NCBI RefSeq assembly: GCF_011044995.1 | Contig: NZ_JAAKZW010000009.1 | Span: 16,245-80,244 of the forward strand | Source: Streptomyces mesophilus | GTDB taxonomy: Bacteria > Actinomycetota > Actinomycetes > Streptomycetales > Streptomycetaceae | Direction of reading: 5' to 3' | DNA: 64,000 bases | Part shown: positions 49,070-57,468 of the stretch, one piece after another | Numbering within the stretch: the stretch's first letter is position 1 | Layout: each line of letters starts with the position of its first letter | The notes under the pieces: model-generated | Databases searched by the model: none | What the model was told of the DNA's origin: nothing | What the model saw: only the letters and a program-made list of their open reading frames with translations | Position numbers and translations under genes: made by a program

Positions 49070-49954
49070 TCAGCGTTCGGTGTCGAGGGCTTCCAGGACC
49101 AGGCGCGCCGTCTCGGACGGGGTGGATCCCACCCGTACTCCTACGGCTTCGAGCGCTTCCTGCTTGGCCTTCGCCGTTCCCGACGAGCCGGAGACGATGG
49201 CGCCGGCGTGGCCCATGGTCTTGCCTTCAGGTGCGGTGAAGCCGGCGACGTATCCGACGACGGGCTTGGTGACGTGCTCGCGGATGTACGCGGCGGCTCG
49301 TTCCTCCGCGTCGCCGCCGATCTCGCCGATGAGCACGATGAGTTCGGTGTCGGGGTCGGCCTGGAAGGCTTCCAGGCAGTCGATGTGCGTGGTGCCGATG
49401 ACGGGGTCGCCGCCGATGCCCACACAGGTGGAGAAGCCGATGTCCCGCAGCTCGTACATGAGTTGATACGTGAGCGTGCCGGACTTGGAGACCAGGCCGA
49501 TCCGGCCGGGCTTGGTGATGTCGGACGGGATGATGCCCGCGTTGGACTGGCCGGGGGTGATCAGGCCAGGGCAGTTGGGGCCGATGATGCGGGTGCCGCG
49601 CTCTTTCGCGTACGCGACGAAGGCGACCGAGTCGTGTACGGGGATGCCCTCGGTGATCACGACGGCGAGGTCGATCCCGGCGTCGGCGGCCTCGATGACG
49701 GCCGCCTTGCTGAACGTGGGCGGCACGAAGACGATCGTGACGTCCGCGCCGGTCGCGTCCATCGCCTCGCGCACCCCGCCGAACACGGGCACGGCGCGGT
49801 CGTCGAAGTCGATGGTCTGCCCGGCCTTGCGGGGGTTGACGCCGCCGACGACGTTCGTGCCGGCCGCGATCATGCGGCGGGTGTGCTTCATGCCCTCGGC
49901 GCCGGTCATGCCCTGGACGAGGACCTTGCTCTCCTTGGTCAGAAAGACGGCCAT
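49070..49954 (-). CDS. sucD: Succinyl-CoA synthetase alpha subunit
   Basis: 294 residues. CoA-binding N-terminal domain ([20 protein letters not shown]), [20 protein letters not shown], and the phosphohistidine loop in [14 protein letters not shown]. Works with SucC (29 bp upstream) to make or use succinyl-CoA with ATP/GDP. Streptomyces genomes usually carry a housekeeping sucCD elsewhere. This pair, set divergently to CoA-transferase genes and sharing their control region, may be a dedicated copy feeding the CoA transferase, but that is inference. Confidence 0.95.
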   Translation of the reverse strand: MAVFLTKESKVLVQGMTGAEGMKHTRRMIAAGTNVVGGVNPRKAGQTIDFDDRAVPVFGGVREAMDATGADVTIVFVPPTFSKAAVIEAADAGIDLAVVITEGIPVHDSVAFVAYAKERGTRIIGPNCPGLITPGQSNAGIIPSDITKPGRIGLVSKSGTLTYQLMYELRDIGFSTCVGIGGDPVIGTTHIDCLEAFQADPDTELIVLIGEIGGDAEERAAAYIREHVTKPVVGYVAGFTAPEGKTMGHAGAIVSGSSGTAKAKQEALEAVGVRVGSTPSETARLVLEALDTER

Positions 49955-49983
49955 GGTCTGCTCCTGTGTCCTGTGGGTGACGG

Positions 49984-51114
49984 CTACTTGGCGACGGCGA
50001 GGTCGGCGGCCCGCTGGGCGGCGCCGTCCATCGTGGGCTGCTGCTCGACGAGCGGGTGGGCGTGGGCGTCGAGGATGGCGCGGCCCTGTGCGGCGTTGTT
50101 GCCGTCGAGCCGTACGACCAGGGGCTTGGTGAGGTTGACCTCGCCGAGCGCCTGGACGATGCCGTCGGCCACGGCGTCGCAGGCGGTGATGCCGCCGAAG
50201 ACGTTGACGAAGACGGATTTCACGTCCGGGTCGGAGAGGATGACGGAAAGGCCGTCGGCCATGACCTGGGCGGAGGCGCCGCCGCCGATGTCGAGGAAGT
50301 TGGCGGGCTTTGCGCCGCAGCCGGCCACGACGTCGAGGGTGGACATGACCAGGCCCGCGCCGTTGCCGATGACGCCGACCTGGCCTTCGAGCTTGACGTA
50401 GTTGAGGCCCTTCTCGGCGGCCTTGGCCTCGAGGGGGTCGTCGTGTACGGAGGCCGAGTCGCCCCAACGCGCTTGGCGGAAGCCGGCGTTGTCGTCGAGG
50501 GTGACCTTGCCGTCGATGGCCATGAGCCGGCCGTCCTTGGTGCGGACGAGCGGGTTGACCTCGACGAGGACGGCGTCCTCCTTGGTGAGGACCGTCCACA
50601 GCCGGACCAGGATCTCGGCGCTCTCCGGCGGGAGTTGTGCCGCGGCGGCGATCTCCGCGGCCTTCTCGGCGGTGACGCCTTCGGTGGGGTCGATATGGAT
50701 ACGGGCCACCGCGTCGGGCCGGGTCGCGGCGACCTCCTCGATGTCCATGCCGCCCTCGGCGGAGGCGATCGCGAGGAACCGGCCGGCCGCGCGGTCGAGC
50801 ACGTAACTGACGTAGAACTCGCTCTCTATGTCGACCGGTTGGGCCAGCATCACCTTGTGGACGGTGTGGCCCTTGATGTCCATACCGAGGATCTGACGTG
50901 CCGTGATCTCGGCCGATGCGGCATCGGCGGCCGGCTTGACGCCGCCCGCCTTGCCCCGCCCGCCGGTCTTCACCTGTGCCTTGACGACGACCTTGCCGCC
51001 GAGGCGTTCCGCGCTCGCGCGGGCCTCCTTGGCGGTGACTGCTACTTCCGCGTTCGGCACCAACACGCCGTAGTCCGCGAAGAGTTCCCTGGCTTGGTGC
51101 TCGTACAGGTCCAA
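49984..51114 (-). CDS. sucC: Succinyl-CoA synthetase beta subunit
   Basis: 376 residues. ATP-grasp domain ([34 protein letters not shown]) and C-terminal ligase domain ([40 protein letters not shown]). Start: TTG at 51114 with AGGAG 6 bases upstream; the homologous N-terminus MDLYEHQ begins exactly here, so the ORF extension to 51180 is rejected. Transcribed from the minus-strand half of the symmetric promoter at 51181-51214. Confidence 0.95.
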   Translation of the reverse strand: MDLYEHQARELFADYGVLVPNAEVAVTAKEARASAERLGGKVVVKAQVKTGGRGKAGGVKPAADAASAEITARQILGMDIKGHTVHKVMLAQPVDIESEFYVSYVLDRAAGRFLAIASAEGGMDIEEVAATRPDAVARIHIDPTEGVTAEKAAEIAAAAQLPPESAEILVRLWTVLTKEDAVLVEVNPLVRTKDGRLMAIDGKVTLDDNAGFRQARWGDSASVHDDPLEAKAAEKGLNYVKLEGQVGVIGNGAGLVMSTLDVVAGCGAKPANFLDIGGGASAQVMADGLSVILSDPDVKSVFVNVFGGITACDAVADGIVQALGEVNLTKPLVVRLDGNNAAQGRAILDAHAHPLVEQQPTMDGAAQRAADLAVAK

Positions 51115-51180
51115 TTTCGGCTCCTGACTCGAAAGTGCCGCACGCCCCCTGGACACCACCCACCGGATGCGGGATAACAA

Positions 51181-51214
51181 GCTTCATACAGTATTCGTCG
51201 ACTGTATGCAATCT
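51181..51214. promoter_or_regulatory. Symmetric divergent promoter/operator between sucC and the oxalate-type operon
   Basis: Perfect inverted repeat CATACAGT-N8-ACTGTATG (51185-51208). On the minus strand it provides TTGCAT-N17-TATGAA for sucC (leader about 60 bases). On the plus strand it provides TTCATA-N16-TATGCA for the gene at 51303. The minus strand also contains the core AGATTGCATACAGT, shared with 204-217. A dimeric regulator bound here would block both promoters. Confidence 0.65.
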
Positions 51215-51302
51215 ACCGCGACAGCACTGATGCGCTGCTCACGGCCGCTTTTCGGGTGGCCCGGGTGCGCTCCAACTCCTCAGGGAGAGAAGGGACTTCG
51301 CC

Positions 51303-52364
51303 ATGCCCGACGGTCCGATCACCGCGCATCTCGTACGGCCGGCGGCCGACGCGTTCCCTGAGGTCGAGGGCCTCGCGCAGCTGCTCGCTCACGCCGAGCA
51401 GCCGGTGGTCGTTCTCGGCGGCCGGGTGTGGACCGACCGCGCCACGGACGCAGCGGTCGAGCTCATCCGTACCTTGGGCATGCCGGCCTACGCGGATGGT
51501 GCTGCGCGCGGCACGCTGCCGCCCGGCGATGCGCAGCACTTCCTGCACTCGCGGGCGTATGCGTTCGCCGGATCCGACGTGATCCTCGTGGTGGGGGCTC
51601 CCTCTTCCGTAGCCAACTTCCGTGCCGCGTACGGCAGCAGGCTCTCCCCGCACTCGACGCTCGTGCAGATCGACGCGGGGCATGGACTGCGTGCGGTGGC
51701 ACGCGCCGCCGCCGGCCTCTCCTTCCAGGAGCGTGCCGACCGCGCGGCGGTACGGCGCAAGGAGTGGTTGGACGAACTGCGGAGCGCCGAACAGACCGCC
51801 GAAGCCCTGTGGCAGCGGCATCTGACCTCGGGGGCCTCCCCCATCCACCCCTTCCGGCTGCTTGCCGAGATCGATCAATTCCTCACCGAGGACTCGGTGT
51901 TCATCGCCGACGATCCCTGGTCGGCCGACCTTGCCGGCCGGCTCGTACAGCCCAGGACTCCCGGGCACTGGATGGACCCGGGTCCGCTCGGCACCGCCGG
52001 CGCCGGCATCCCGTTCGCGCTCGCCGTACGGCAAGCGGACGCGGACAAGGAGAGCGTCGTCCTCTATGACGGCGATCCGTCCACCTCGGCGGACTGGGAC
52101 TTCGAGGCCCTGGTCCGCCCTCATCTCCGCTTCATCGGGATCGTCGCGCACACCGGCGACGCCTCCCCCTGCCTCGACAAGGCCCGGCTGCACGGCGGTT
52201 ACGGCGAGGACGTCCGGGATCCCGCCGAGATCCGCCCCGCCCTGCAGCGCGCCCGCGCATCGGACGGACCGGCGCTCGTCGCCGTACGGATCGACCCGGA
52301 CGCGTACCTCCCCGGATCCGTGAACCAGCCGCACCACCAGACCGACCCATCCAGGAACAAGTAG
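51303..52364 (+). CDS. TPP-enzyme fragment related to oxalyl-CoA decarboxylase, lacking the PYR domain
   Basis: 353 residues, against about 550-590 for complete enzymes. The protein starts directly in the central domain ([30 protein letters not shown]) and continues into the C-terminal PP domain ([13 protein letters not shown]..., [20 protein letters not shown]). The N-terminal PYR domain with the catalytic Glu is absent, and no coding remnant lies upstream. The TPP/metal motif GDG...N is altered to [14 protein letters not shown] with HTGD where Asn-Asn is expected. ATG at 51303 with AAGGGA upstream. It may need a partner PYR subunit or be non-catalytic. First gene of an operon with formyl-CoA transferase, 14 bp upstream of it. 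Confidence 0.75.
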   Translation: MPDGPITAHLVRPAADAFPEVEGLAQLLAHAEQPVVVLGGRVWTDRATDAAVELIRTLGMPAYADGAARGTLPPGDAQHFLHSRAYAFAGSDVILVVGAPSSVANFRAAYGSRLSPHSTLVQIDAGHGLRAVARAAAGLSFQERADRAAVRRKEWLDELRSAEQTAEALWQRHLTSGASPIHPFRLLAEIDQFLTEDSVFIADDPWSADLAGRLVQPRTPGHWMDPGPLGTAGAGIPFALAVRQADADKESVVLYDGDPSTSADWDFEALVRPHLRFIGIVAHTGDASPCLDKARLHGGYGEDVRDPAEIRPALQRARASDGPALVAVRIDPDAYLPGSVNQPHHQTDPSRNK

Positions 52365-52378
52365 AGGAGCGCTGTGCC

Positions 52379-53614
52379 ATGACACAGACGAAGGCACTGG
52401 ACGGCGTCCGCGTCCTCGACATGACACATGTCCAGTCCGGACCATCGGCGACACAGCTGCTCGCCTGGCTCGGCGCGGACGTGGTCAAGTTGGAGGCACC
52501 GACCGGAGATATCACCCGCAAGCAGCTACGTGACCTGCCCGATGTCGACTCCCTCTACTTCACGATGCTCAACTGCAACAAGCGGAGCATCACCCTCAAC
52601 ACCAAGACGGAGCGCGGCAAGGAGATCCTCACCGAGCTGATCCGCCGCTCGGATGTGATGGTCGAGAACTTCGGCCCGGGCGCCGTGGACCGTATGGGCT
52701 TCACCTGGGAGAAGATCCAGGAGATCAACCCTCGGATCGTCTACGCCTCCATCAAGGGGTTCGGCGACGGCCCGTACACCAACTTCAAGGCGTACGAGGT
52801 CGTGGCGCAGGCGATGGGCGGCTCGATGTCGACCACCGGCTTCGAGGACGGTCCCCCGCTCGCGACGGGGGCGCAGATCGGCGACTCGGGCACGGGCATC
52901 CACGCCGTCGCCGGCATTCTGGCGGCGCTCTTCCAGCGGGAGAGCACCGGCCGGGGGCAGCGGGTCAACGTGGCCATGCAGCACGCCGTGCTCAACCTCT
53001 GCCGGGTGAAGTTGCGCGATCAGCAGCGCCTGGCCCATGGCCCGCTCGCCGAATATCCCAACGAGGACTTCGGCGACGAGGTTCCCCGTTCGGGCAACGC
53101 CTCCGGCGGCGGTCAGCCGGGCTGGGCGGTCAAGTGCGCGCCGGGCGGCCCGAACGACTGGGTGTACGTGATCGTGCAGCCCGTCGGCTGGAAGCCGATC
53201 TCCGAGCTGATCGGACGGCCCGAGCTGTCCGAGGACCCGGACTGGGCGACGCCCGAGGCACGTCTTCCGAAGCTCAACAAGATGTTCCAGCTCATCGAGG
53301 AGTGGAGTTCGACCCTGCCCAAGTGGGAGGTGCTCGAGAAGCTCAACGCGCACAACATCCCGTGCGGACCGATCCTCTCCACCAAGGAGATCATCGAGGA
53401 CGACTCGCTGGTCGCCAACGAGATGGTCGTCAAGGTTCCGCACCCCGAGCGCGGCGAGTTCACCACGGTCGGCTCCCCCCTCAAGCTCTCCGACTCCCCG
53501 GTGGACGTGGTCAGTTCACCGCTGCTCGGTGAGCACAACGAAGAGGTCTACGTCGGCGAGCTCGGGCTCGGCGACGAGGAAATCCGTCTGCTCAAGTCGA
53601 CTGGAGTGATCTGA
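52379..53614 (+). CDS. frc: Formyl-CoA transferase-like CoA transferase (family III)
   Basis: 411 residues. Class III motifs: [34 protein letters not shown], the catalytic Asp in [13 protein letters not shown], and the mobile glycine loop [15 protein letters not shown]. The sequence is close to Frc enzymes that move CoA from formyl-CoA (or succinyl-CoA) to oxalate. GAGGAG precedes the ATG. Followed 4 bp later by the ADP-forming ligase. It activates oxalate or a related dicarboxylate. SucCD across the divergent promoter could provide succinyl-CoA as donor. Confidence 0.9.
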   Translation: MTQTKALDGVRVLDMTHVQSGPSATQLLAWLGADVVKLEAPTGDITRKQLRDLPDVDSLYFTMLNCNKRSITLNTKTERGKEILTELIRRSDVMVENFGPGAVDRMGFTWEKIQEINPRIVYASIKGFGDGPYTNFKAYEVVAQAMGGSMSTTGFEDGPPLATGAQIGDSGTGIHAVAGILAALFQRESTGRGQRVNVAMQHAVLNLCRVKLRDQQRLAHGPLAEYPNEDFGDEVPRSGNASGGGQPGWAVKCAPGGPNDWVYVIVQPVGWKPISELIGRPELSEDPDWATPEARLPKLNKMFQLIEEWSSTLPKWEVLEKLNAHNIPCGPILSTKEIIEDDSLVANEMVVKVPHPERGEFTTVGSPLKLSDSPVDVVSSPLLGEHNEEVYVGELGLGDEEIRLLKSTGVI

Positions 53615-53618
53615 AGTG

Positions 53619-55763
53619 ATGGCCGAAGACCGTGCGCTGACGGTGCGGGCCCTGCTCGACGCCGTACGCGCCGAGGGGCGCAGCACTCTCACCGCGCCGG
53701 AGGGCAAGGTGATCGCCGACGCGTACGGCATCGCTGTACCCGGCGAGGAGCTGGCCCGCGATGTCGACGAGGCGGTCGCCGCGGCGGCGCGCTTCGACGG
53801 ACCGGTGGTCCTGAAGATCGTCTCCCCCGACATCCTGCACAAGACCGACGCGGGGGGCGTGATCGTCGGAGTCGAAGGCGCCACGGATGTGAAGGCCGCC
53901 TTCTACAAGATCATTGAGAACGCCAAGGCGTACAACTCCGAGGCGAAGATCGACGGCATCCAGGTGCAGCAGATGCTGCCGCCGGGACAGGAGGTCATCG
54001 TCGGTGCCGTCACCGATCCGACCTTCGGCAAGGTCGTGGCCTTCGGACTCGGCGGTGTGCTCGTCGAGGTCCTCAAGGACATCACCTTCCGGCTCGCTCC
54101 CGTCAGCCCGGACGAGGCGCAGTCGATGCTCGACTCCATCAAGGCGGCCGAGATCCTGCGCGGTGTGCGCGGTGCGCCGCCGGTGGACCGCTGGGCGGTG
54201 GCCGAGCAGATCCGCCGCGTGTCCGAACTGGTCACGGACTTCCCGGAGATCGTGGAGGTCGACCTCAACCCGGTGATCGCCACGCCCGAGGGCGCGATGG
54301 CCGCGGACATCCGCGTGATCCTCACGGATGAACTGCCCAAGGAGCGCCGCAAGTACGGCCGCGAGGAGATCCTGCGCTCGATGAAGCGGCTGATGCAGCC
54401 GAACTCCGTCGCGGTGATCGGTGCCTCCAACGAGCAGGGCAAGATCGGCAATTCGGTCATGCGCAATCTGATCGACGGCGGCTTCGGCGGAGAGATCCAT
54501 CCGGTGAACCCCAAGGCCGATGACATCTTGGGCCGCAAGGCGTACAAGAGTGTCACGGACGTTCCGGGTGAGGTGGATGTGGCGGTCTTCGCGATCCCCG
54601 CCAAGTTCGTGGCTTCGGCGCTCGAGGAGGTGGGACGCAAGGGCATACCGAACGCCGTGCTCATCCCCTCCGGGTTCGCCGAGACCGGGGAACACGCCCT
54701 CCAGGACGAGATCGTGGAGATCGCCGAGCGCCACGGCGTACGGCTGCTCGGGCCCAACATCTACGGCTACTACTCGACGTGGCACGACCTGTGCGCCACG
54801 TTCTGCACGCCGTACGACGTGAAGGGCGGCGTCGCCCTGACCAGTCAGTCCGGCGGGATCGGGATGGCGATCCTGGGCTTCGCACGGTCGACCAAGACGG
54901 GTGTGTCGGCGATCGTCGGCCTCGGCAACAAGTCGGACCTCGACGAGGACGATCTGCTCACCTGGTTCGGCGAGGACCCCAACACCGACTGCATCGCGAT
55001 GCACTTGGAGGACCTCAAGGACGGCCGGGCCTTCGTGGAGGCCGCGCGGGCGACCGTGCCGAAGAAGCCGGTCGTGGTCCTCAAGGCGGGCCGCACGGCG
55101 GCCGGCGCCAAGGCGGCGGGATCGCACACCGGGGCCCTGGCCGGCGACGACGCCGTGTACGAGGACATCCTCAAGCAGGCCGGCGTGATCAGGGCGCCGG
55201 GTCTCAACGACATGCTCGAGTACGCGCGTGCGCTGCCGATCATGCCCACTCCCCAGGGCGACAACGTCGTGATCATCACCGGCGCGGGCGGCAGCGGTGT
55301 GCTGCTGTCCGACGCGGTGACGGACAACGGCCTCGAACTGATGGAGATTCCGGAGGATCTGGACGCGGCCTTCCGGAAGTTCATCCCGCCGTTCGGTGCC
55401 GCGGGCAACCCCGTGGACATCACCGGCGGCGAACCCCCTTCGACGTACGAGGCGACCATCCGTCTCGGACTCGAGGACCCGCGGATCCACTCCCTGGTGC
55501 TCGGTTACTGGCACACGATCGTCACTCCCCCGATGGTCTTCGCCGAGCTCACCGCGAAGGTGGTGGCCGAGTTCAAGGAACGCGGCATCGAGAAGCCGGT
55601 CGTCGCGTCGCTCGCGGGCGATGTCGAGGTCGAAGAGGCCTGCCAGTACCTCTTCGAGCACGGCGTGGTCGCCTACCCCTACACCACGGAGAAGCCGGTC
55701 GCCGTGCTCGGCGCGAAGTATCGCTGGGCGCGCGCGGCGGGGTTGTTGGGGGGCGGTCGATGA
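53619..55763 (+). CDS. Acetate-CoA ligase family protein (ADP-forming), fused beta-alpha
   Basis: 714 residues. The N-terminal third is an ATP-grasp half (VLKIVSPDILHKTDAGGVIV, GAVTDPTFGKVVAFGLGGVL, EVDLNPVI). From about 255 a CoA-binding half follows (SVAVIGASNEQGKIGNSVMR, IPSGFAETGE, LGPNIYGYYSTW, GGVALTSQSGGIGMAIL) with SHTGALAGDDAVYEDIL near the phosphohistidine region. The ATP-grasp-first order is the reverse of the commoner alpha-beta fusion. Start ATG 53619, or GTG 53616. Makes acyl-CoA from acid, ATP and CoA reversibly; the acid is unknown, with acetate, formate or oxalate possible given the neighbours. Confidence 0.88.
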   Translation: MAEDRALTVRALLDAVRAEGRSTLTAPEGKVIADAYGIAVPGEELARDVDEAVAAAARFDGPVVLKIVSPDILHKTDAGGVIVGVEGATDVKAAFYKIIENAKAYNSEAKIDGIQVQQMLPPGQEVIVGAVTDPTFGKVVAFGLGGVLVEVLKDITFRLAPVSPDEAQSMLDSIKAAEILRGVRGAPPVDRWAVAEQIRRVSELVTDFPEIVEVDLNPVIATPEGAMAADIRVILTDELPKERRKYGREEILRSMKRLMQPNSVAVIGASNEQGKIGNSVMRNLIDGGFGGEIHPVNPKADDILGRKAYKSVTDVPGEVDVAVFAIPAKFVASALEEVGRKGIPNAVLIPSGFAETGEHALQDEIVEIAERHGVRLLGPNIYGYYSTWHDLCATFCTPYDVKGGVALTSQSGGIGMAILGFARSTKTGVSAIVGLGNKSDLDEDDLLTWFGEDPNTDCIAMHLEDLKDGRAFVEAARATVPKKPVVVLKAGRTAAGAKAAGSHTGALAGDDAVYEDILKQAGVIRAPGLNDMLEYARALPIMPTPQGDNVVIITGAGGSGVLLSDAVTDNGLELMEIPEDLDAAFRKFIPPFGAAGNPVDITGGEPPSTYEATIRLGLEDPRIHSLVLGYWHTIVTPPMVFAELTAKVVAEFKERGIEKPVVASLAGDVEVEEACQYLFEHGVVAYPYTTEKPVAVLGAKYRWARAAGLLGGGR

Positions 55764-55881
55764 GCTGACCGAGCTCACCACGGGGCCTGCGGTGACCGCT
55801 CGCCGCAGGCCCCGGCACCGGAAGGAAGTTGGACAGGGGGCGCTGGCCAGGCTTCTTCGACGCTAGGGGTGCTGAAGCTCA

Positions 55882-57273
55882 ATGACTACAACTGATCTGC
55901 CTACGTCGGTTCCGTACAGGGAACTGACTGACAAGAACGGCCGGGTGTATCGGGTCGGTGAGACCGACGTCGACATCTTGGGACGTAAGCGTAAGTGGAT
56001 GGTCATCCTTCCGTGGGTGGCCATGATGGCCATCTCCTCGGCGGAGTACGCGTTCGCGTCCGCCGAGGAGACCTTGGCCGCCGCGCACAGCTGGAATCAT
56101 CTGCACGTCTTCTGGCTGCTCGGCGTGTGGGTCTTCTTCCAGGCGGCAGTGGCCTTCCCTGCCGGCAAACTCCGTGAGTCCGGCAAACTGCCGGCCCGGA
56201 CGGCGATGATGCTGGGCGCGCTGGGCACGCTGCTCGGATATCTCTCGCTCGCCTATACCCCGCATGTCATCGTCGCCTATCTCGGCTTCGGCATGTTCAG
56301 CGGCATGGGCGCCGGCTTCGTCTACGCGACCTGCGTGAACATGGTCGGCAAGTGGTATCCGGAGCGCAAAGGCGGCAAGACCGGCTTCGTCAACGGCGGC
56401 TTCGCCTACGGCTCGGTGCCTTTCGTCTTCATCTTCAAGAACCAGATGGACACCACCAACTTCCGCTGGATTCTCATCCTGGTAGGGCTGTTCCTCACAG
56501 CGGTGGTGATCGTCGCCGGCTACTTCTTCAAGGACCCGCCGAAGAACTGGTGGCCTCACAACGTCGACCCGCTCAACCCGCCGGACGACCCGCGGGCTCG
56601 CCGGTCCCTGAAGAAGAACCCGCCGTCGGTTCGGCAGTACACACCGAAGGAGGCCTGGAAAACCGGGCGGGTGGCGATCATGTGGTTCTGCCTGCTGTGC
56701 TCCTCCAGCGTGAACATCTTCGGCATCGCCTTCCAGGTCAAGCTCGGCGACGGGGCCGGCTTCGCCGGTGGCATCGTGGCCACGGCAATGGCCCTGAAGG
56801 CCGTCGTGAACGGCACCGGACGCGGTGTGATCGGTTGGCTGTCGGACCTGTACGGCCGCAAGCAGTGCCTGGTCACCGTCTTCTTCATCCTCGGCATTTC
56901 GCAGTACGCGCTGCTCGCCTCCGCCAACGCCGGAAACCTGCCGCTGTTCCTGCTGTTCTCCAGCATCTCGGGCTTCGGCGGCGGAGCGGTATTCCCGATG
57001 ATGGCGGCAATGACCGCGGACTACTTCGGCGAGAACAACAACGCATCCAACTACGGCATGGTCTACAGCTCCAAGCTGGTCTCCGGCCTCGCCGGATCCG
57101 GCCTCGGTGCCTTGGTCTACGGCGCCTGGGGCGCCAACGGAGCGTTCATCCTCGCCGGCAGCATCGCGGTGTTCGCCGGCTTCGTCTCGATGGTCCTGAC
57201 GCAGCCGGGCCGCGACAAGAACGGCAAGAAGATCGAGCCCAACCCGAATCCGATCAGCCGGGAGGCGATGTAG
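55882..57273 (+). CDS. oxlT: MFS transporter of the oxalate/formate antiporter family
   Basis: 463 residues, 12 helices. Features of the OFA group: long loop after helix 6 with FFKDPPKNWWPHNVDPLNPP, PAGKLRESGKLPARTAMMLG, MFSGMGAGFVYATCVNMVGK with WYPERKGGKTGFVNGGFAYG, and GVIGWLSDLYGRKQCL. The family includes OxlT, which exchanges oxalate for formate. Placed after frc and the ligase, it likely imports oxalate or a related acid. ATG at 55882. A strong terminator follows the stop by 24 bp. Confidence 0.9.
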   Translation: MTTTDLPTSVPYRELTDKNGRVYRVGETDVDILGRKRKWMVILPWVAMMAISSAEYAFASAEETLAAAHSWNHLHVFWLLGVWVFFQAAVAFPAGKLRESGKLPARTAMMLGALGTLLGYLSLAYTPHVIVAYLGFGMFSGMGAGFVYATCVNMVGKWYPERKGGKTGFVNGGFAYGSVPFVFIFKNQMDTTNFRWILILVGLFLTAVVIVAGYFFKDPPKNWWPHNVDPLNPPDDPRARRSLKKNPPSVRQYTPKEAWKTGRVAIMWFCLLCSSSVNIFGIAFQVKLGDGAGFAGGIVATAMALKAVVNGTGRGVIGWLSDLYGRKQCLVTVFFILGISQYALLASANAGNLPLFLLFSSISGFGGGAVFPMMAAMTADYFGENNNASNYGMVYSSKLVSGLAGSGLGALVYGAWGANGAFILAGSIAVFAGFVSMVLTQPGRDKNGKKIEPNPNPISREAM

Positions 57274-57296
57274 AACCCCTTCCTTCTCGGTACGTC

Positions 57297-57328
57297 GAGG
57301 CCCGCCCGCTCCCCGAGGGGCGGGCCTC
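57297..57328. terminator. Terminator after the antiporter gene
   Basis: GAGGCCCGCCC (57297-57307) and GGGCGGGCCTC (57318-57328) make a perfect 11-bp stem with a 10-base loop. Confidence 0.8.
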
Positions 57329-57350
57329 CGCCGTCCCCTCAAGTCTCCCA

Positions 57351-57379
57351 TTGAGATTGCATACTGTCTACTATCTCAA
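57351..57379 (+). promoter_or_regulatory. Copy 3 of the AGATTGCATACWGT motif, inside an inverted repeat
   Basis: TTGAGAT (57351-57357) and ATCTCAA (57373-57379) are perfect inverted arms around TGCATACTGTCTACT. The core AGATTGCATACTGT starts at 57354. It lies between two terminators, with no gene start nearby on either strand. The 195-bp gap otherwise holds only these hairpins. Confidence 0.5.
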
Positions 57380-57423
57380 GTGCCGTGCGGGGCAGCTCAC
57401 ATCACCCCGGCGCCTGCACGCGC

Positions 57424-57453
57424 GAAGCCCCTGGCCGGACGGCCAGGGGCTTC
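57424..57453. terminator. Terminator of the ebo-type operon
   Basis: GAAGCCCCTGGCC (57424-57436) and GGCCAGGGGCTTC (57441-57453) form a perfect 13-bp stem with loop GGAC, 15 bp beyond the stop of the TIM-barrel gene on the minus strand. Being symmetric, it can also stop readthrough from the plus strand. Confidence 0.85.
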
Positions 57454-57468
57454 TCAGAGTGGGCGCTG

